A stretch of DNA of 64,000 bases from an uncultured Actinomycetes bacterium. Lineage in GTDB: Bacteria > Actinomycetota > Acidimicrobiia > Acidimicrobiales > RAAP-2. Location of the stretch: positions 1-64,000 of the forward strand of contig CAITNF010000011.1 of assembly GCA_903893745.1 (NCBI GenBank), given 5' to 3'. The notes beneath the pieces were generated by a model that was not told the DNA's origin, made no database searches, and worked only from the letters and a program-made list of their open reading frames with translations. A program made the position numbers and the translations under genes. This document shows, one piece after another, positions 34,424 through 44,144 of the stretch. How positions within the stretch are numbered: the stretch's first letter is position 1; the number at the start of each line of letters is the position of its first letter.

Positions 34424-36730
34424 CTACTGGATGGTGCTCGGGACTGGCTGGGTCGCCACCAGGGCGAGTCGTCTCGTGGGCCGCGTCATGGCTACGTAGA
34501 GCGTACGTAGTCCGCGCGGCGTGGTTTGGCCGGATTTTGTTGATCCTCGACTTGCAATCTGACCAGGCTCGATGACCACAACGGCATCAAATTCCAGTCC
34601 GTTGGCCCCTTCGGCCGCCAGCACCACCAAGTCGGCCGCGAGCCCACGAGAATCGGCGTCACCCGGGTCAATTGCGTCGAGCCCTCCTCCACGCAAGATC
34701 GCGACGAGTTCATCGACCCTCGAGCCAGCGGCAATCACAGCCACTCGGCCGGGGGCAACCGCCGTGCACTCTTCACGGGTTACCTCGACCAGTTTTGATG
34801 CGAACGCTGCGTCGTCAGTCTTAATAATTCGCGGCGATGCGCCCGCGCGGCGCACCGGGCGAGGTGGTGAGAGTTCGGGTGAAGCGGCTCGAAGTGTTGC
34901 GGCGGCAAAGTCGAGCACCTCTTCGGGCGTTCTGTAGCTGACCGAAAGGTCCACCCGCGTTGGTCGCCGACGTGGATCGAGCACCTCAAGCACCGTGTTC
35001 CACGAGGCTGATGATGCTGCGGTAGTGGCCTGTCCCATATCACCCACAATCGTCATCGATCCGGTCAGGTCGCGACGTCGCAACACTCGAAGTTCCATTG
35101 GCGAGAGGTCCTGGGCCTCATCAACGACAATGTGACCGTACGTAACGAACTCGGCTTCGTCGAGTTCCACCGATGCACTCACGGTCAGACGAGCCGCTTC
35201 ACGCAACGCGGCCGCTCGTACGTCGCCTTGATACGAGTCCAGATCGACACCGTCAAGAATGCCGCTCTCACCGGACTTGGCGACTGGCCTCGGTCGACGT
35301 CGTGGTCCGAGCAAAATTCGCGCTTCGTCAATCAAGGCGGCATCGGCCTTCGTCCACTCGATCTCTTCAAGTGACGTCGAGCGAGCCCGAAATAACATCA
35401 CGCACTCATCACTACTGAGCAAATTACGACCAGCCGCCGCGATAAGAGGTGGAGCACCAAATAAATCATGAAGAAGTTCTTGGCCCGAAAGTCGGGGCCA
35501 AATGCGTTGGAGCGCTTCTTTGAACTCACGAGTCTGGCGAATCTGCGTAGCGAAGTCTTCGACTGCGCTGCTTTCGTCATCAGCGTCACGTGCGAAGCGT
35601 TCACGGTATTCATTGGCGAGACGATTGGCCAGCTCACGGCCCACGGCCGAACGGCGTTGATTGTGATTACCGGGGCGACGTCGTGCGCGCTCAATTACTT
35701 CTTTGGTGTACGAAGCTCGCAACACCACGCGAACTCGCCCGACGGGAATCTCAACGTCACTGCGAAGTGGGCGTTGGCGAGTTTGGAGCGCGCGCGCGAT
35801 GAACTTGGTCATGCGAGTATCACCCTTCAGGCGGTCTACTTCGTCCTCATCGCGGCCCCGAATCGCTACGTTGGTCACCAGGCCCGAAATCGTTGACAGG
35901 GTGACCCCCGATTCGCCCAGCGAGGGCAGGACGTTTTCGATGTAGTTCAAAAAGAGTGGGTTGGGTCCGACCACCAAGACGCCCTGACGCTCGAGTGTGG
36001 CGCGATGCGTGAACAAAAGATAGGCCGCACGGTGCAGGGCTACTGCGGTCTTGCCAGTTCCGGGTCCACCTTGCACCAACAAGATTCCGGCCAATGGCGT
36101 TCGAATAATTTGATCCTGCTCGCCTTGAATCGTGGCGACAATGTCGCCCATCCGACCCGTTCGGGCTCGACCAAGTGCGGCGAGCAGCGCTCCGGGGCCG
36201 CCGAGTGCCAGACCGCCGTCCACGAGACCTTCTTCGGTCGCGGCGCGCATTTCGTCGTCGGGCAGCGAGAGTTCGCCATTCTGGTCAGCGAAGTACTCGT
36301 CTTCGACACTCATCACTTCTCGTGCTCGAAGCGCCACGTGACGCCTACGGGCCAGACCCAGCGCCTCAACCCCGGTAGCTCGATAAAACGCTTCGGCAAC
36401 CGGTGCTCGCCAGTCAACAACTAATGGGTTGAGTTGCTCGTCGGAGACGGCGAGACGACCAACGTGGTAGGAATCAGCCTTGCCATGTATATCTTGGGCG
36501 TAATCAATTCGGCCAAAGAACAGGGCCTGGTCACCGATCGCGAGCTGGTCCAAACGATGCAGCGCCGTGCCCATCACTACGTCACGCTCGACTAAGTCGC
36601 CCGCACCACGCATGTTGGCAACGGCGGCACTGTCACGAAGGGAGCGAGCCTCATCACGCATGTGATCGAGCGCCAGCAGAGCGACGTCGAGGAACGCCTG
36701 CTCTTCGGCAATCTCGCGCTCGTGTGCCAC
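34424..36730 (-). CDS. HelD/HelR-like superfamily 1 helicase
   Basis: A 768-residue UvrD-like ATPase of the HelD type, which in Gram-positive bacteria binds RNA polymerase and recycles stalled complexes. The N terminus is a coiled coil (AHEREIAEEQAFLDV) followed by the family segment NPLVVDWRAPVAEAFYRAT. Walker A is VQGGPGTGKTAVAL, Walker B VVDEAQDLSPME, and motif VI ends in LYVAMTRPTRRLALV. The start is GTG 36730 with AGGAGG seven bases before. HelR-type members give rifamycin tolerance; I cannot decide between HelD and HelR subtypes. Confidence 0.88.
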   Translation of the reverse strand: MAHEREIAEEQAFLDVALLALDHMRDEARSLRDSAAVANMRGAGDLVERDVVMGTALHRLDQLAIGDQALFFGRIDYAQDIHGKADSYHVGRLAVSDEQLNPLVVDWRAPVAEAFYRATGVEALGLARRRHVALRAREVMSVEDEYFADQNGELSLPDDEMRAATEEGLVDGGLALGGPGALLAALGRARTGRMGDIVATIQGEQDQIIRTPLAGILLVQGGPGTGKTAVALHRAAYLLFTHRATLERQGVLVVGPNPLFLNYIENVLPSLGESGVTLSTISGLVTNVAIRGRDEDEVDRLKGDTRMTKFIARALQTRQRPLRSDVEIPVGRVRVVLRASYTKEVIERARRRPGNHNQRRSAVGRELANRLANEYRERFARDADDESSAVEDFATQIRQTREFKEALQRIWPRLSGQELLHDLFGAPPLIAAAGRNLLSSDECVMLFRARSTSLEEIEWTKADAALIDEARILLGPRRRPRPVAKSGESGILDGVDLDSYQGDVRAAALREAARLTVSASVELDEAEFVTYGHIVVDEAQDLSPMELRVLRRRDLTGSMTIVGDMGQATTAASSASWNTVLEVLDPRRRPTRVDLSVSYRTPEEVLDFAAATLRAASPELSPPRPVRRAGASPRIIKTDDAAFASKLVEVTREECTAVAPGRVAVIAAGSRVDELVAILRGGGLDAIDPGDADSRGLAADLVVLAAEGANGLEFDAVVVIEPGQIASRGSTKSGQTTPRGLRTLYVAMTRPTRRLALVATQPVPSTIQ

Positions 36731-36842
36731 AGTGCCTCCTGATAACCCGAAATTGGGGTCTGGCAATTCTAATTGGTTTGTCAGTTGTGGAGTCGTGCCA
36801 GAACCGTTATGCCCCTAGATTGAAGGGGTCTAGAGGAGACCT

Positions 36843-37877
36843 GTGGAACCAGTATTCCTGCGAGCCTGTCGAGGTGAGTCGGTCGAACACGTCCCGGTAT
36901 GGTTTATGCGCCAGGCCGGCCGTTCGCTGCCCGAATACCGGGCCCTGCGCGGTACCGGATCGATTCTTGACGCCATTGCCGATCCGGCCCTCGCATGCGA
37001 AATAACGCTCCAGCCAGTTCGTCGTTACGGCGTGGACGCGGCGATTCTTTTTTCGGACATCGTCGTGCCGTATCACGCGATTGATTTCGGCGTTGACGTG
37101 GTGCCGGGCCGCGGTCCCGTCATCGCAGATCCCTTTACCAGTCGACGCGATCTCGAGCGACTCCGCGACCTGACCGTTGGCGATATCGCTCACGTCACCA
37201 ACACCATTGACCTGGTGGTGCGAGAACTGGCAACAACCAATACGCCCCTGATCGGATTCGCGGGTGCACCCTTCACCGTCGCGAGCTACCTCGTCGAGGG
37301 GGGGCCCACGAGAGAGTTTGCCGTTATTAAAGGGCTCATGCACCGAGACCCCACGCTCTTTGACGAACTCTTAGATCGCCTGGTCGCAATCACGATTACA
37401 TTTTTACGAGCCCAAGTCGATCACGGTGCTCGCGCGATTCAACTTTTCGATTCGTGGGCTGGTGCGCTGACTCGTGACGAGTACCGACGCTTTGCTCTTC
37501 CCGCCACACAACGAGTGCTCGAGGCACTAGCGGACCTCAACGTGCCCACAATTCTGTTCGGGGTGGGCACGGGAGAACTATTGGACCTCATGAGCACCGC
37601 CGGTAGCTCCGTTATGGGCATTGACTGGCACGTCGATCTCGACGAAGGACGACGCCGTGTCGGCGAGCGACCGGTGCAGGGTAACCTCGACCCGGCTCGC
37701 TGTCTTAATGGTGTCGAGCTTGGCGTGGCGGCCGCCCGCGAAGTTCTACAACGAGCCGGACGCGACGCGGGACATATTTTTAACCTCGGCCATGGCGTGT
37801 TACCCACGACGGACCCCACGGTGCTCGAGGCAATTGTTCGAGTGGTACACGATGAAGGAAGGGCTGGTGTTCAATGA
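36843..37877 (+). CDS. hemE: Uroporphyrinogen decarboxylase
   Basis: A 344-residue enzyme that removes four carboxyl groups from uroporphyrinogen III. VPVWFMRQAGRSLPEYR near residue 18 carries the essential arginines; FSDIVVPYHAIDFGV and GFAGAPFTVASYLVEGG are typical. The GTG start has AGAGGAG a few bases before. It begins a hemE-hemH-hemY operon; the hemH start overlaps its stop. Confidence 0.97.
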   Translation: MEPVFLRACRGESVEHVPVWFMRQAGRSLPEYRALRGTGSILDAIADPALACEITLQPVRRYGVDAAILFSDIVVPYHAIDFGVDVVPGRGPVIADPFTSRRDLERLRDLTVGDIAHVTNTIDLVVRELATTNTPLIGFAGAPFTVASYLVEGGPTREFAVIKGLMHRDPTLFDELLDRLVAITITFLRAQVDHGARAIQLFDSWAGALTRDEYRRFALPATQRVLEALADLNVPTILFGVGTGELLDLMSTAGSSVMGIDWHVDLDEGRRRVGERPVQGNLDPARCLNGVELGVAAAREVLQRAGRDAGHIFNLGHGVLPTTDPTVLEAIVRVVHDEGRAGVQ

Positions 37878-38785
37878 CACGCCTCGGAGTTCTACTAATG
37901 GCGTACGGCACGCCGACAACCCCCGCGGACGTTGAGCCGTACTACACGCGAATTCGCCACGGCCGAGCCCCGACGCCCGAGTTGCTGGCCGACCTTGTAC
38001 GTCGCTATAACGCGATCGGTGGAACGTCGCCCCTCGCCGAGCGCACCGCGGCTCAAGTAAGCGGTATTGCCAAGGCCCTGGAGGCCCTTGCCCCCGGAAA
38101 GTTTGACGTGCGGTTCGGTTCAAAGTACGAGCCACCTCTACTCGAAGAGATTGCCGAAACCTTTCGAACCGACGGTATTACGGTCGTCATCGGTATGGCG
38201 CTGGCTCCACACTCGTCGTCGATGTCAACCGATCAATACATGGACCGAGCACGTGGCGCGCTGGGTGAGGGGATTGACTTTCGAGCAATTGGAGCCTGGT
38301 GGGATGCCCCGGGCTTTTTGGAACTCATTGCGCAGCGAGTCCGTGACGCTCTCGCGACGATTCCACCCGAGCGACTCGCCACGACCGAGGTGTTGTTTTC
38401 TGCGCACTCGCTGCCCGAAAAGATTCTCGCCAACGGTGATACGTATCCGGTACAACTTCGCACCAGCGCGGAGCGAGCCGCCGCGCTGGCCAACGTGGAA
38501 CGCTGGGATATTGCCTGGCAGTCAGCGGGTCGCACGGCCGACCCTTGGATTGGCCCCGACATTCTCGAAGTTCTGCGCACCAAGCACGCCCAGGGCGTGA
38601 CCGACATCGTCTCGTGTCCGATTGGCTTTGTGGCCGATCACCTCGAAGTGCTCTTCGATATTGACATTGAAGCTCAGGGCGTCGCGGATGAACTTGGACT
38701 AAACCTGGTGCGCACTGCGTCACTCAACGCTGACCCGGCCTTTACCGATGTACTGGCGAACGTTATTCAATCAGTTTCGCTCTAA
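37874..38785 (+). CDS. hemH: Coproporphyrin/protoheme ferrochelatase
   Basis: A 303-residue ferrochelatase that inserts iron in the porphyrin ring. GMALAPHSSSMSTDQYM and FSAHSLPEKIL carry the metal-side histidines. In actinobacteria this enzyme normally acts on coproporphyrin III (CpfC). The protein has only one cysteine, so the [2Fe-2S] cluster known in mycobacterial ferrochelatase is absent. ATG 37874 overlaps the hemE stop (ATGA). Confidence 0.95.
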   Translation: MTRLGVLLMAYGTPTTPADVEPYYTRIRHGRAPTPELLADLVRRYNAIGGTSPLAERTAAQVSGIAKALEALAPGKFDVRFGSKYEPPLLEEIAETFRTDGITVVIGMALAPHSSSMSTDQYMDRARGALGEGIDFRAIGAWWDAPGFLELIAQRVRDALATIPPERLATTEVLFSAHSLPEKILANGDTYPVQLRTSAERAAALANVERWDIAWQSAGRTADPWIGPDILEVLRTKHAQGVTDIVSCPIGFVADHLEVLFDIDIEAQGVADELGLNLVRTASLNADPAFTDVLANVIQSVSL

Positions 38786-40243
38786 ATGGCGCGTCGGTCG
38801 GTAGTAATTATTGGTGGAGGGATTAGTGGTCTTTGTGCGGCCTGGGAGTTAAGTGGCGGCGCCGGTGGTCCGAGCGATGACGCACCACGTATTGAAATTA
38901 TTGAGGCGTCACCGCGCTTTGGCGGAGCGATTGCCACGACTGAGTTTGCCGGACACACCATCGACCTCGGCGCAGACGGCTTCTTAGCTCGACGACCCGA
39001 AGCGACCTCATTGGTTAGCGAGTTGGGTTGGGCGTCGCGTCTCGAGGCCATTAGCGCCGCTGGGGCCAGTCTGTGGCTTCGTGGCGCACTGACCTCGCTA
39101 CCCGCCGGACTGGCGCTTGGTGTCCCAACATCGGCCTCGTCCCTACGACGGGTGAAGGGTCTGTCGTGGAGCGCTCGTCGCCACGCTCGACGTGACGAAC
39201 TCTTTGCGCACCGACTCGACGTTGGCGACGACGCGACGATAGGTGAGATTGTGCGAACCAAACTTGGCGATGAATTGGCGTACCAAGTAGTCGAGCCACT
39301 CATTGGTGGTATTCAAGCCGGACGGATTGACGAACTCTCGGCCAAATCAGTCTTCCCCGCCCTGCTCGATGCCGCTCGCTCCGGTGGCTCCTTGATGAAG
39401 GCCTTGCGCCCCAAGGGCCCCATCAACCCGGGTCCCCAAGCTCAGTCGGTTACCGATGGGCCCGCCTTCTACTCCCTGACCTCGGGGGTAGGTTCACTCG
39501 CCGACGAACTGGTTACCCAGCTACGAGACCGTGGCGTCGTGCTGCGTCCATCAACCAAGGTGACCGCCGTGCGCGTCGCTCGCGGCGAGTATCGATGGGA
39601 CGTTGACTCCCTCTCCACGACGACGCCGGCCGACTTCGTGATTCTGGCCACCCCCGCGCCCGTCACGAGCACCCTGCTTAGTCAGTACCACCACGCGTTC
39701 GCCGCGCTCGTGGACGTCCCCTACGCGGGTGCCGCCATGGTGACGTTTCACGTCGCCACATCGCACATCACCCTGCCCCCGCACGGAACCGGGGTGCTCG
39801 TGCCGCTAGGGACCGCGTGGACGGGTAGCGACTCGCTGGTCACCACCGCGATTACTTTTCTTGATCGAAAGTGGCCCCATCTAGCGCGCGACGGTGGCGT
39901 GGTGCTGCGCGCCCACGTAGGCCGAAGTGACGACCAGCGGTGGCAGGACATGAGTGACGACGCCCTGCGCGAACGCGTGAGTGCCGAACTCACCTTTTTG
40001 TTACCCCGATTCAGCAAACCGGACGCCTCAATCGTGCAGCGCTGGCCCCACGCACTCCCGCAGTACCTCGTGGGCCACGATCGACTCGTGGAATCGGCCC
40101 GACTCGAGAGTCAGCGCTGTGGTGTCGCCCTCTGTGGCAGCGCCTACGACGGCGTAGGCATTCCGGCGTGCATTGGCTCTGGTCGTCAGGCGGCACGCGA
40201 AGCGCTCGCCAGCATCAAGCTGGCCGGTACCCCACTGTCGTAA
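38786..40243 (+). CDS. hemY: Coproporphyrinogen/protoporphyrinogen oxidase (FAD)
   Basis: A 485-residue flavoprotein (HemY/CgoX type). The N-terminal dinucleotide fold is VVIIGGGISGLCAAWEL, the FAD motif continues as IDLGADGFLARRPEA, and the C-terminal CGSAYDGVGIPACIGSG is the family ending. In the coproporphyrin-dependent pathway it oxidises coproporphyrinogen III before iron insertion. It starts directly after the hemH stop. Its last 29 bases overlap the end of the convergent methyltransferase gene. A coproheme decarboxylase gene is not in the window. Confidence 0.95.
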   Translation: MARRSVVIIGGGISGLCAAWELSGGAGGPSDDAPRIEIIEASPRFGGAIATTEFAGHTIDLGADGFLARRPEATSLVSELGWASRLEAISAAGASLWLRGALTSLPAGLALGVPTSASSLRRVKGLSWSARRHARRDELFAHRLDVGDDATIGEIVRTKLGDELAYQVVEPLIGGIQAGRIDELSAKSVFPALLDAARSGGSLMKALRPKGPINPGPQAQSVTDGPAFYSLTSGVGSLADELVTQLRDRGVVLRPSTKVTAVRVARGEYRWDVDSLSTTTPADFVILATPAPVTSTLLSQYHHAFAALVDVPYAGAAMVTFHVATSHITLPPHGTGVLVPLGTAWTGSDSLVTTAITFLDRKWPHLARDGGVVLRAHVGRSDDQRWQDMSDDALRERVSAELTFLLPRFSKPDASIVQRWPHALPQYLVGHDRLVESARLESQRCGVALCGSAYDGVGIPACIGSGRQAAREALASIKLAGTPLS

Positions 40244-41504
40244 CGGCTCGAGGCTTGTGCAGCACGAGCTGCACGTCCGAAACGTGACGCTCCAAAAAGG
40301 CCGCCTCGCAGTAACCAAGGTAGAGATCCCACAGTCGAACGAAGCGGTCATCAAATCCCAGTGCCGCGACGGCGCCGGCTTGATCATGCACGGCGTCACG
40401 CCACGCCGAAAGTGTGCGGACGTAGTGCAGGCCAATATCTTCTAAATCAATTGGCTTGAGGTCAGTGGACCTCGTCACCGAATCGAGCATGGCCGTCACA
40501 CTCGGCAGGCAGCCGCCGGGAAAGATCAAATCACGAATGAAGTCCTCTTGCATCTTGGCGCGGTCAAAGCTCTGGTCGGCAATGGTGATGGCCTGAATCA
40601 CCATACGGCCGTTATCGTGCAAGAGCCGTGAGCAGGTTGAGAAAAACTCGTCGTAGCGACGCCAGTCCACCGCTTCAATCATTTCAACGGAAACCAAGGC
40701 GTCGTATGAGCCGGTCAACTCCGCGTAGTGCTCGGTAAGTACCGTGACGCGATCATCTAGTCCCGCCGCACGAATCGCGGCCACGGCACCGTCACGCTGG
40801 TTCTCCGAAATTGTCGTCGTCGTGACGCGCGCACCGTACGTTCGAGCAGCGTGAATGGCAAAGCCGCCCCAACCAGTACCGATCTCGAGGACGTGATCAT
40901 CGGGTCCCAGTCGCAACTTTCGACAGAGTCGGTCAAACTTTTCGACTTGCGCGTCGTGTAGTGACGTTGACTCATCAGCGAAGACCGCACACGAGTAAGC
41001 CATTGTCTCGTCGAGCATCAACGAAAAAAATTCGTTCGAGAGATCGTAATGAGCGTGAATATTTTCGCGATCCTGCTTTCGCGACGGACTCGCGCGATGC
41101 ACCAACGAGAATAACCAGCCGTAGCGGCGAGCGATACGGTCCCATCGACGGCGATTGCGTTGCGTCGCACGAAATAACAGCCGCACGAGCTGCGTAATAT
41201 CCGACGTCGACCATTGACCGTTCACAAAACTTCGACCGAGCCCCTTCGAACCTCCAAAGACCAGTGCCGAGTAGGCGGAACGATCGTGCACCGTCATACC
41301 GACGCGCGGTTCTCCTCGCCCGAGGTTGATTGCACGTGGTGGTTCGACGAACGCTTCGACCACCTGCAACGTGCCGTTGTCACCCAGATGGCGCGCGGCT
41401 ACGAGTCGATGAAAGACCCATCGAGCCGCACGCGGAAAACGAACTGCGTGTACGGGCAAGAAACTATCGGGAGCAATGGTGTTGGTTGGCTCAGCGGACA
41501 ACAT
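40215..41504 (-). CDS. Cyclopropane-fatty-acid-synthase-type methyltransferase
   Basis: A 429-residue SAM-dependent methyltransferase that acts on unsaturated phospholipid acyl chains. The N-terminal domain contains the SCP2-like part; HAHYDLSNEFFSLMLDETMAYS binds lipid, and VLEIGTGWGGFAIHAA is the SAM site. Products in the family are cyclopropane, methyl-branched or furan-type fatty acids; the product is not decided by sequence. ATG 41504 overlaps the DUF1365 gene by 14 bases. It is the third gene of a flavoprotein-DUF1365-methyltransferase operon. Confidence 0.93.
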   Translation of the reverse strand: MLSAEPTNTIAPDSFLPVHAVRFPRAARWVFHRLVAARHLGDNGTLQVVEAFVEPPRAINLGRGEPRVGMTVHDRSAYSALVFGGSKGLGRSFVNGQWSTSDITQLVRLLFRATQRNRRRWDRIARRYGWLFSLVHRASPSRKQDRENIHAHYDLSNEFFSLMLDETMAYSCAVFADESTSLHDAQVEKFDRLCRKLRLGPDDHVLEIGTGWGGFAIHAARTYGARVTTTTISENQRDGAVAAIRAAGLDDRVTVLTEHYAELTGSYDALVSVEMIEAVDWRRYDEFFSTCSRLLHDNGRMVIQAITIADQSFDRAKMQEDFIRDLIFPGGCLPSVTAMLDSVTRSTDLKPIDLEDIGLHYVRTLSAWRDAVHDQAGAVAALGFDDRFVRLWDLYLGYCEAAFLERHVSDVQLVLHKPRAVTTVGYRPA

Positions 41505-42315
41505 CGTGCGAGTCCTTCTCGGGTGTAGTGGGGTGGGCTACGTACTTCAGACCCTTAGAAAATAGTGCCCCCGCTTGGAGATAGATGCGTAGCGAGACCC
41601 GAAAAGCCATATCGGGGTAACGCCAGGCCATTGCTCGAAGGGTCGTCCGGCTTAATTCCCGGCGTTCAAGCGCCATGGTGGCGCTAAATCGTCGCGGCCC
41701 TTCGCTCTCGGGGCGCCCCTCGACGAGATCGTGCAGGGTCATTGAGAGGGCGAATCGTTCTCCCGGTTCGCTGTAGTGAAGCCGGTAGGTACCCGCCATT
41801 TCGAGAAAGGGTGAGACGTGATGCGCCTTGGCGAAGGTGCTGAGACCGGCGGGACCGAGTAGGTAGAGGTGTCGATCGCCCCATGGTGTGTTGGTCACTT
41901 CAGCGACCGCTCGAACTAGTTCGTCACCACTGAAAAAGAAATAGACCGCTATTGGGTTGAAGTTCCATCCCAGCGAACGAAGATTCGCGAGTAGGAGTAC
42001 CCGGCCCGGGGCTACTTGCTTCGTCTGATCGAAGTACATCGCACGAGCAGCTTCGTCGAGCGTCCCTCCGTATTGGGGCAAGAAATCGCCACGCCGCACG
42101 ACGTAACGACCGGGAACTAAGTTGCGCCAACGACGCCGAACATCATTATCGGTCACGTGACCCTCGAGTCGCAGGGCGGGAATCGATGTCGTCAACGAGT
42201 CGAGTTCATCGAGGAAGAGTGCGAACATCATGACTCGATACGTGAACTGGTGTCGCCGAGGGAGGAACCGATGGTGCACAACTCGACCGTGGAAGATTGA
42301 CGAGCGCTGGCTCAC
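41491..42315 (-). CDS. DUF1365 family protein
   Basis: A 274-residue protein of the DUF1365 (COG3496) family, of unknown reaction but almost always beside a COG2907 flavoprotein and a Cfa methyltransferase. Typical are IFHGRVVHHRFLPRRHQFTYRV at the N terminus and GWNFNPIAVYFFF in the middle, followed by EVTNTPWGDRHLYLL. The frame reaches 42399, but GTG 42315 overlaps the flavoprotein stop (GTGA) and begins the family N terminus. It probably takes part in fatty-acyl modification. Confidence 0.9.
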   Translation of the reverse strand: MSQRSSIFHGRVVHHRFLPRRHQFTYRVMMFALFLDELDSLTTSIPALRLEGHVTDNDVRRRWRNLVPGRYVVRRGDFLPQYGGTLDEAARAMYFDQTKQVAPGRVLLLANLRSLGWNFNPIAVYFFFSGDELVRAVAEVTNTPWGDRHLYLLGPAGLSTFAKAHHVSPFLEMAGTYRLHYSEPGERFALSMTLHDLVEGRPESEGPRRFSATMALERRELSRTTLRAMAWRYPDMAFRVSLRIYLQAGALFSKGLKYVAHPTTPEKDSHDVVR

Positions 42316-43556
42316 CACGAAACCCCTAGCGCACCGCAGACCTCCAGGGCACTTCGCACCCCATCTTCGTGAAATCCAAACCCGAAGTACGCACCGCAAA
42401 ATGACGTTCGTCCACCGTGCAACGTATGACGCAGCTGCTGCGCCGCGACGGTGACCTGATCGAGAACCGGATGGGCGTACTGAAGTTTCATGATGACGCG
42501 ATTGGGATCAATTAGCTCATTGGAGTTCAGTGAAACAAGATACTCGTGAGGTCCCTCAATCGATTGCAACGTGCTGATGTTGTAGGTCAACGTGGCGAGC
42601 GAACCATCATCCACCCGCCGGTAGTTCCACGCCGCCCACGCACGACGCGACGCCGGCAGAATTGAAGTATCAGTGTGCAGCGTTACTTCGTTCTCCTGGT
42701 AGCGAATTGCCCCCAAAACTTGCACTTCAGCGTCGGAGGGATCGATCAAGAGGGCCAGTGCTTGGTCACTATGGCAGGCCAAAATCACGTGATCGAAGGT
42801 GTCGACACCACCGTCAACGGTGACGTCGACGTGGTCAGCAAAACGGCGCACCGATCGTACTGGTGTAGCAACGTGCACGACACCCCGGGCCCGGACGTGA
42901 TCGGCAATTCGTTGCACGTACTCACGTGACCCGCCCGTGATAGTGCGCCAGGTTGGCATGCCGCGAACCCGCAAGAGTCCGTGACGAGAGAAAAACTCCG
43001 CAAAGGTGCGTGCGGGAATATCCGTGAAGGTCTGCGGGTTGGCCGACCAAATAGCGGCCCCCATTGGCACCAAGTACCACTCCTGGAATCCTCGTCCCCA
43101 TCGATTAGTCGCCAGAAGATCGCCCAGGGTCATGTGGGGATCGAGTTCACCTCGTAGTGCGCGACGCAGGGTTCGATTGAACGACACAATATCGAGCACC
43201 ATCCGCAAGAAACGTGGTCGAAGGAGGTTGCGTCGCTGAGCGAACACCGAGTTCAGACTGCTGCCCTTCCATTCGAGTTTCGCCGCCTCGTCGGCGTAAC
43301 TGAAACTCATCACACTCTCTTTTGTCGTCACTTCGAGACGTTCGAGCAGCTTGATGAAGTTCGGATAGGTTTCGTCGTTGTACACAAGAAAACCAGTGTC
43401 AACTGGAATTGTCTGCGAACCTTCGCATACCTCAACCGTGTGCGCGTGACCGCCCAGACGATCGTCCGCTTCGAACAACGTGACCTCGTGCACGTCACTT
43501 AACAAGAACGCGCACGTCAAACCACTCACTCCGGCACCCACGATGGCGATTCTCAC
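42312..43556 (-). CDS. FAD-dependent oxidoreductase (COG2907, amine-oxidase fold)
   Basis: A 414-residue flavoprotein with IAIVGAGVSGLTCAFLL at the N terminus and GGHAHTVEV and VDTGFLVYNDETYPNF after it, the family pattern. The C terminus GAYFGFGFHEDGVRSA closes the FAD site. It is the first gene of the lipid-modification operon and probably oxidises or desaturates an acyl chain. The start is GTG 43556 with GGAG five bases upstream. Confidence 0.9.
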   Translation of the reverse strand: MRIAIVGAGVSGLTCAFLLSDVHEVTLFEADDRLGGHAHTVEVCEGSQTIPVDTGFLVYNDETYPNFIKLLERLEVTTKESVMSFSYADEAAKLEWKGSSLNSVFAQRRNLLRPRFLRMVLDIVSFNRTLRRALRGELDPHMTLGDLLATNRWGRGFQEWYLVPMGAAIWSANPQTFTDIPARTFAEFFSRHGLLRVRGMPTWRTITGGSREYVQRIADHVRARGVVHVATPVRSVRRFADHVDVTVDGGVDTFDHVILACHSDQALALLIDPSDAEVQVLGAIRYQENEVTLHTDTSILPASRRAWAAWNYRRVDDGSLATLTYNISTLQSIEGPHEYLVSLNSNELIDPNRVIMKLQYAHPVLDQVTVAAQQLRHTLHGGRTSFCGAYFGFGFHEDGVRSALEVCGALGVSW

Positions 43557-43627
43557 TCAGACTCCAGTGATTGATCGAGGCTTTTGTGACATCGAAAGCA
43601 GTCTAAAGGTGAACGAACGAAGAGTGA

Positions 43628-44128
43628 TTAGAGGTAGTAGCCCGAATGTATGTAGATACACGGTACGCCTTCACTGATGTACATTGCGTGGTTTTTTGGA
43701 TCATCGTCAAGTGCCAAACGCAGATCGAAGCCGTGAGCGACGAGGTCGCGTACTGCACCACGCTTGAACTCATCGACACCGGAGTAGTCCCCGTACTCGC
43801 GCATAATCAAAAGGTCCCAGCGCAATCCGTATCGACTTAGCCAAGCCAGTGTGTGGGGCTGCACCCGTCGAGGCCGACCGGTCAACAAAATAATTGTGAG
43901 GTCACTGTCTAAGAGTTCGAGGAGTCGCTCAATCTCCTCAATAACCGGATCGTCACCGCAGGCCTCAAAGAAACTCTTCCAGTCACCCCAATCGAGGTAG
44001 TGCTGACGCCCGGCGGCGTCGGCCAGTACGCCGTCAATGTCAAAGATGACGGCTGAACCGCCCTCACCTGGAGCGTCGCGCCAGTGCCAGTTTTCTTGTC
44101 GATAGTCCGAAGTCATTAGCAGTTTCAT
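43628..44128 (-). CDS. HAD-family phosphatase, polynucleotide-kinase-phosphatase-like
   Basis: A 166-residue single-domain HAD protein. Motif I is FDIDGVLAD with catalytic Asp30 and Asp32, motif II is ILLTGRP, the lysine is in EFKRGAV and motif IV is LALDDDPKN. The short size and DDDPKN ending resemble the 3'-phosphatase part of Pnkp-type or phage enzymes; substrate may be a nucleic-acid end or a small phosphate ester. It is divergent from the MprF-like gene with 16 bp between starts. ATG 44128 follows GCGAGG; a minus-strand TAGTCT 28 bases further upstream could be its -10. Confidence 0.8.
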   Translation of the reverse strand: MKLLMTSDYRQENWHWRDAPGEGGSAVIFDIDGVLADAAGRQHYLDWGDWKSFFEACGDDPVIEEIERLLELLDSDLTIILLTGRPRRVQPHTLAWLSRYGLRWDLLIMREYGDYSGVDEFKRGAVRDLVAHGFDLRLALDDDPKNHAMYISEGVPCIYIHSGYYL

Positions 44129-44144
44129 CCTCGCACACTCGTGG

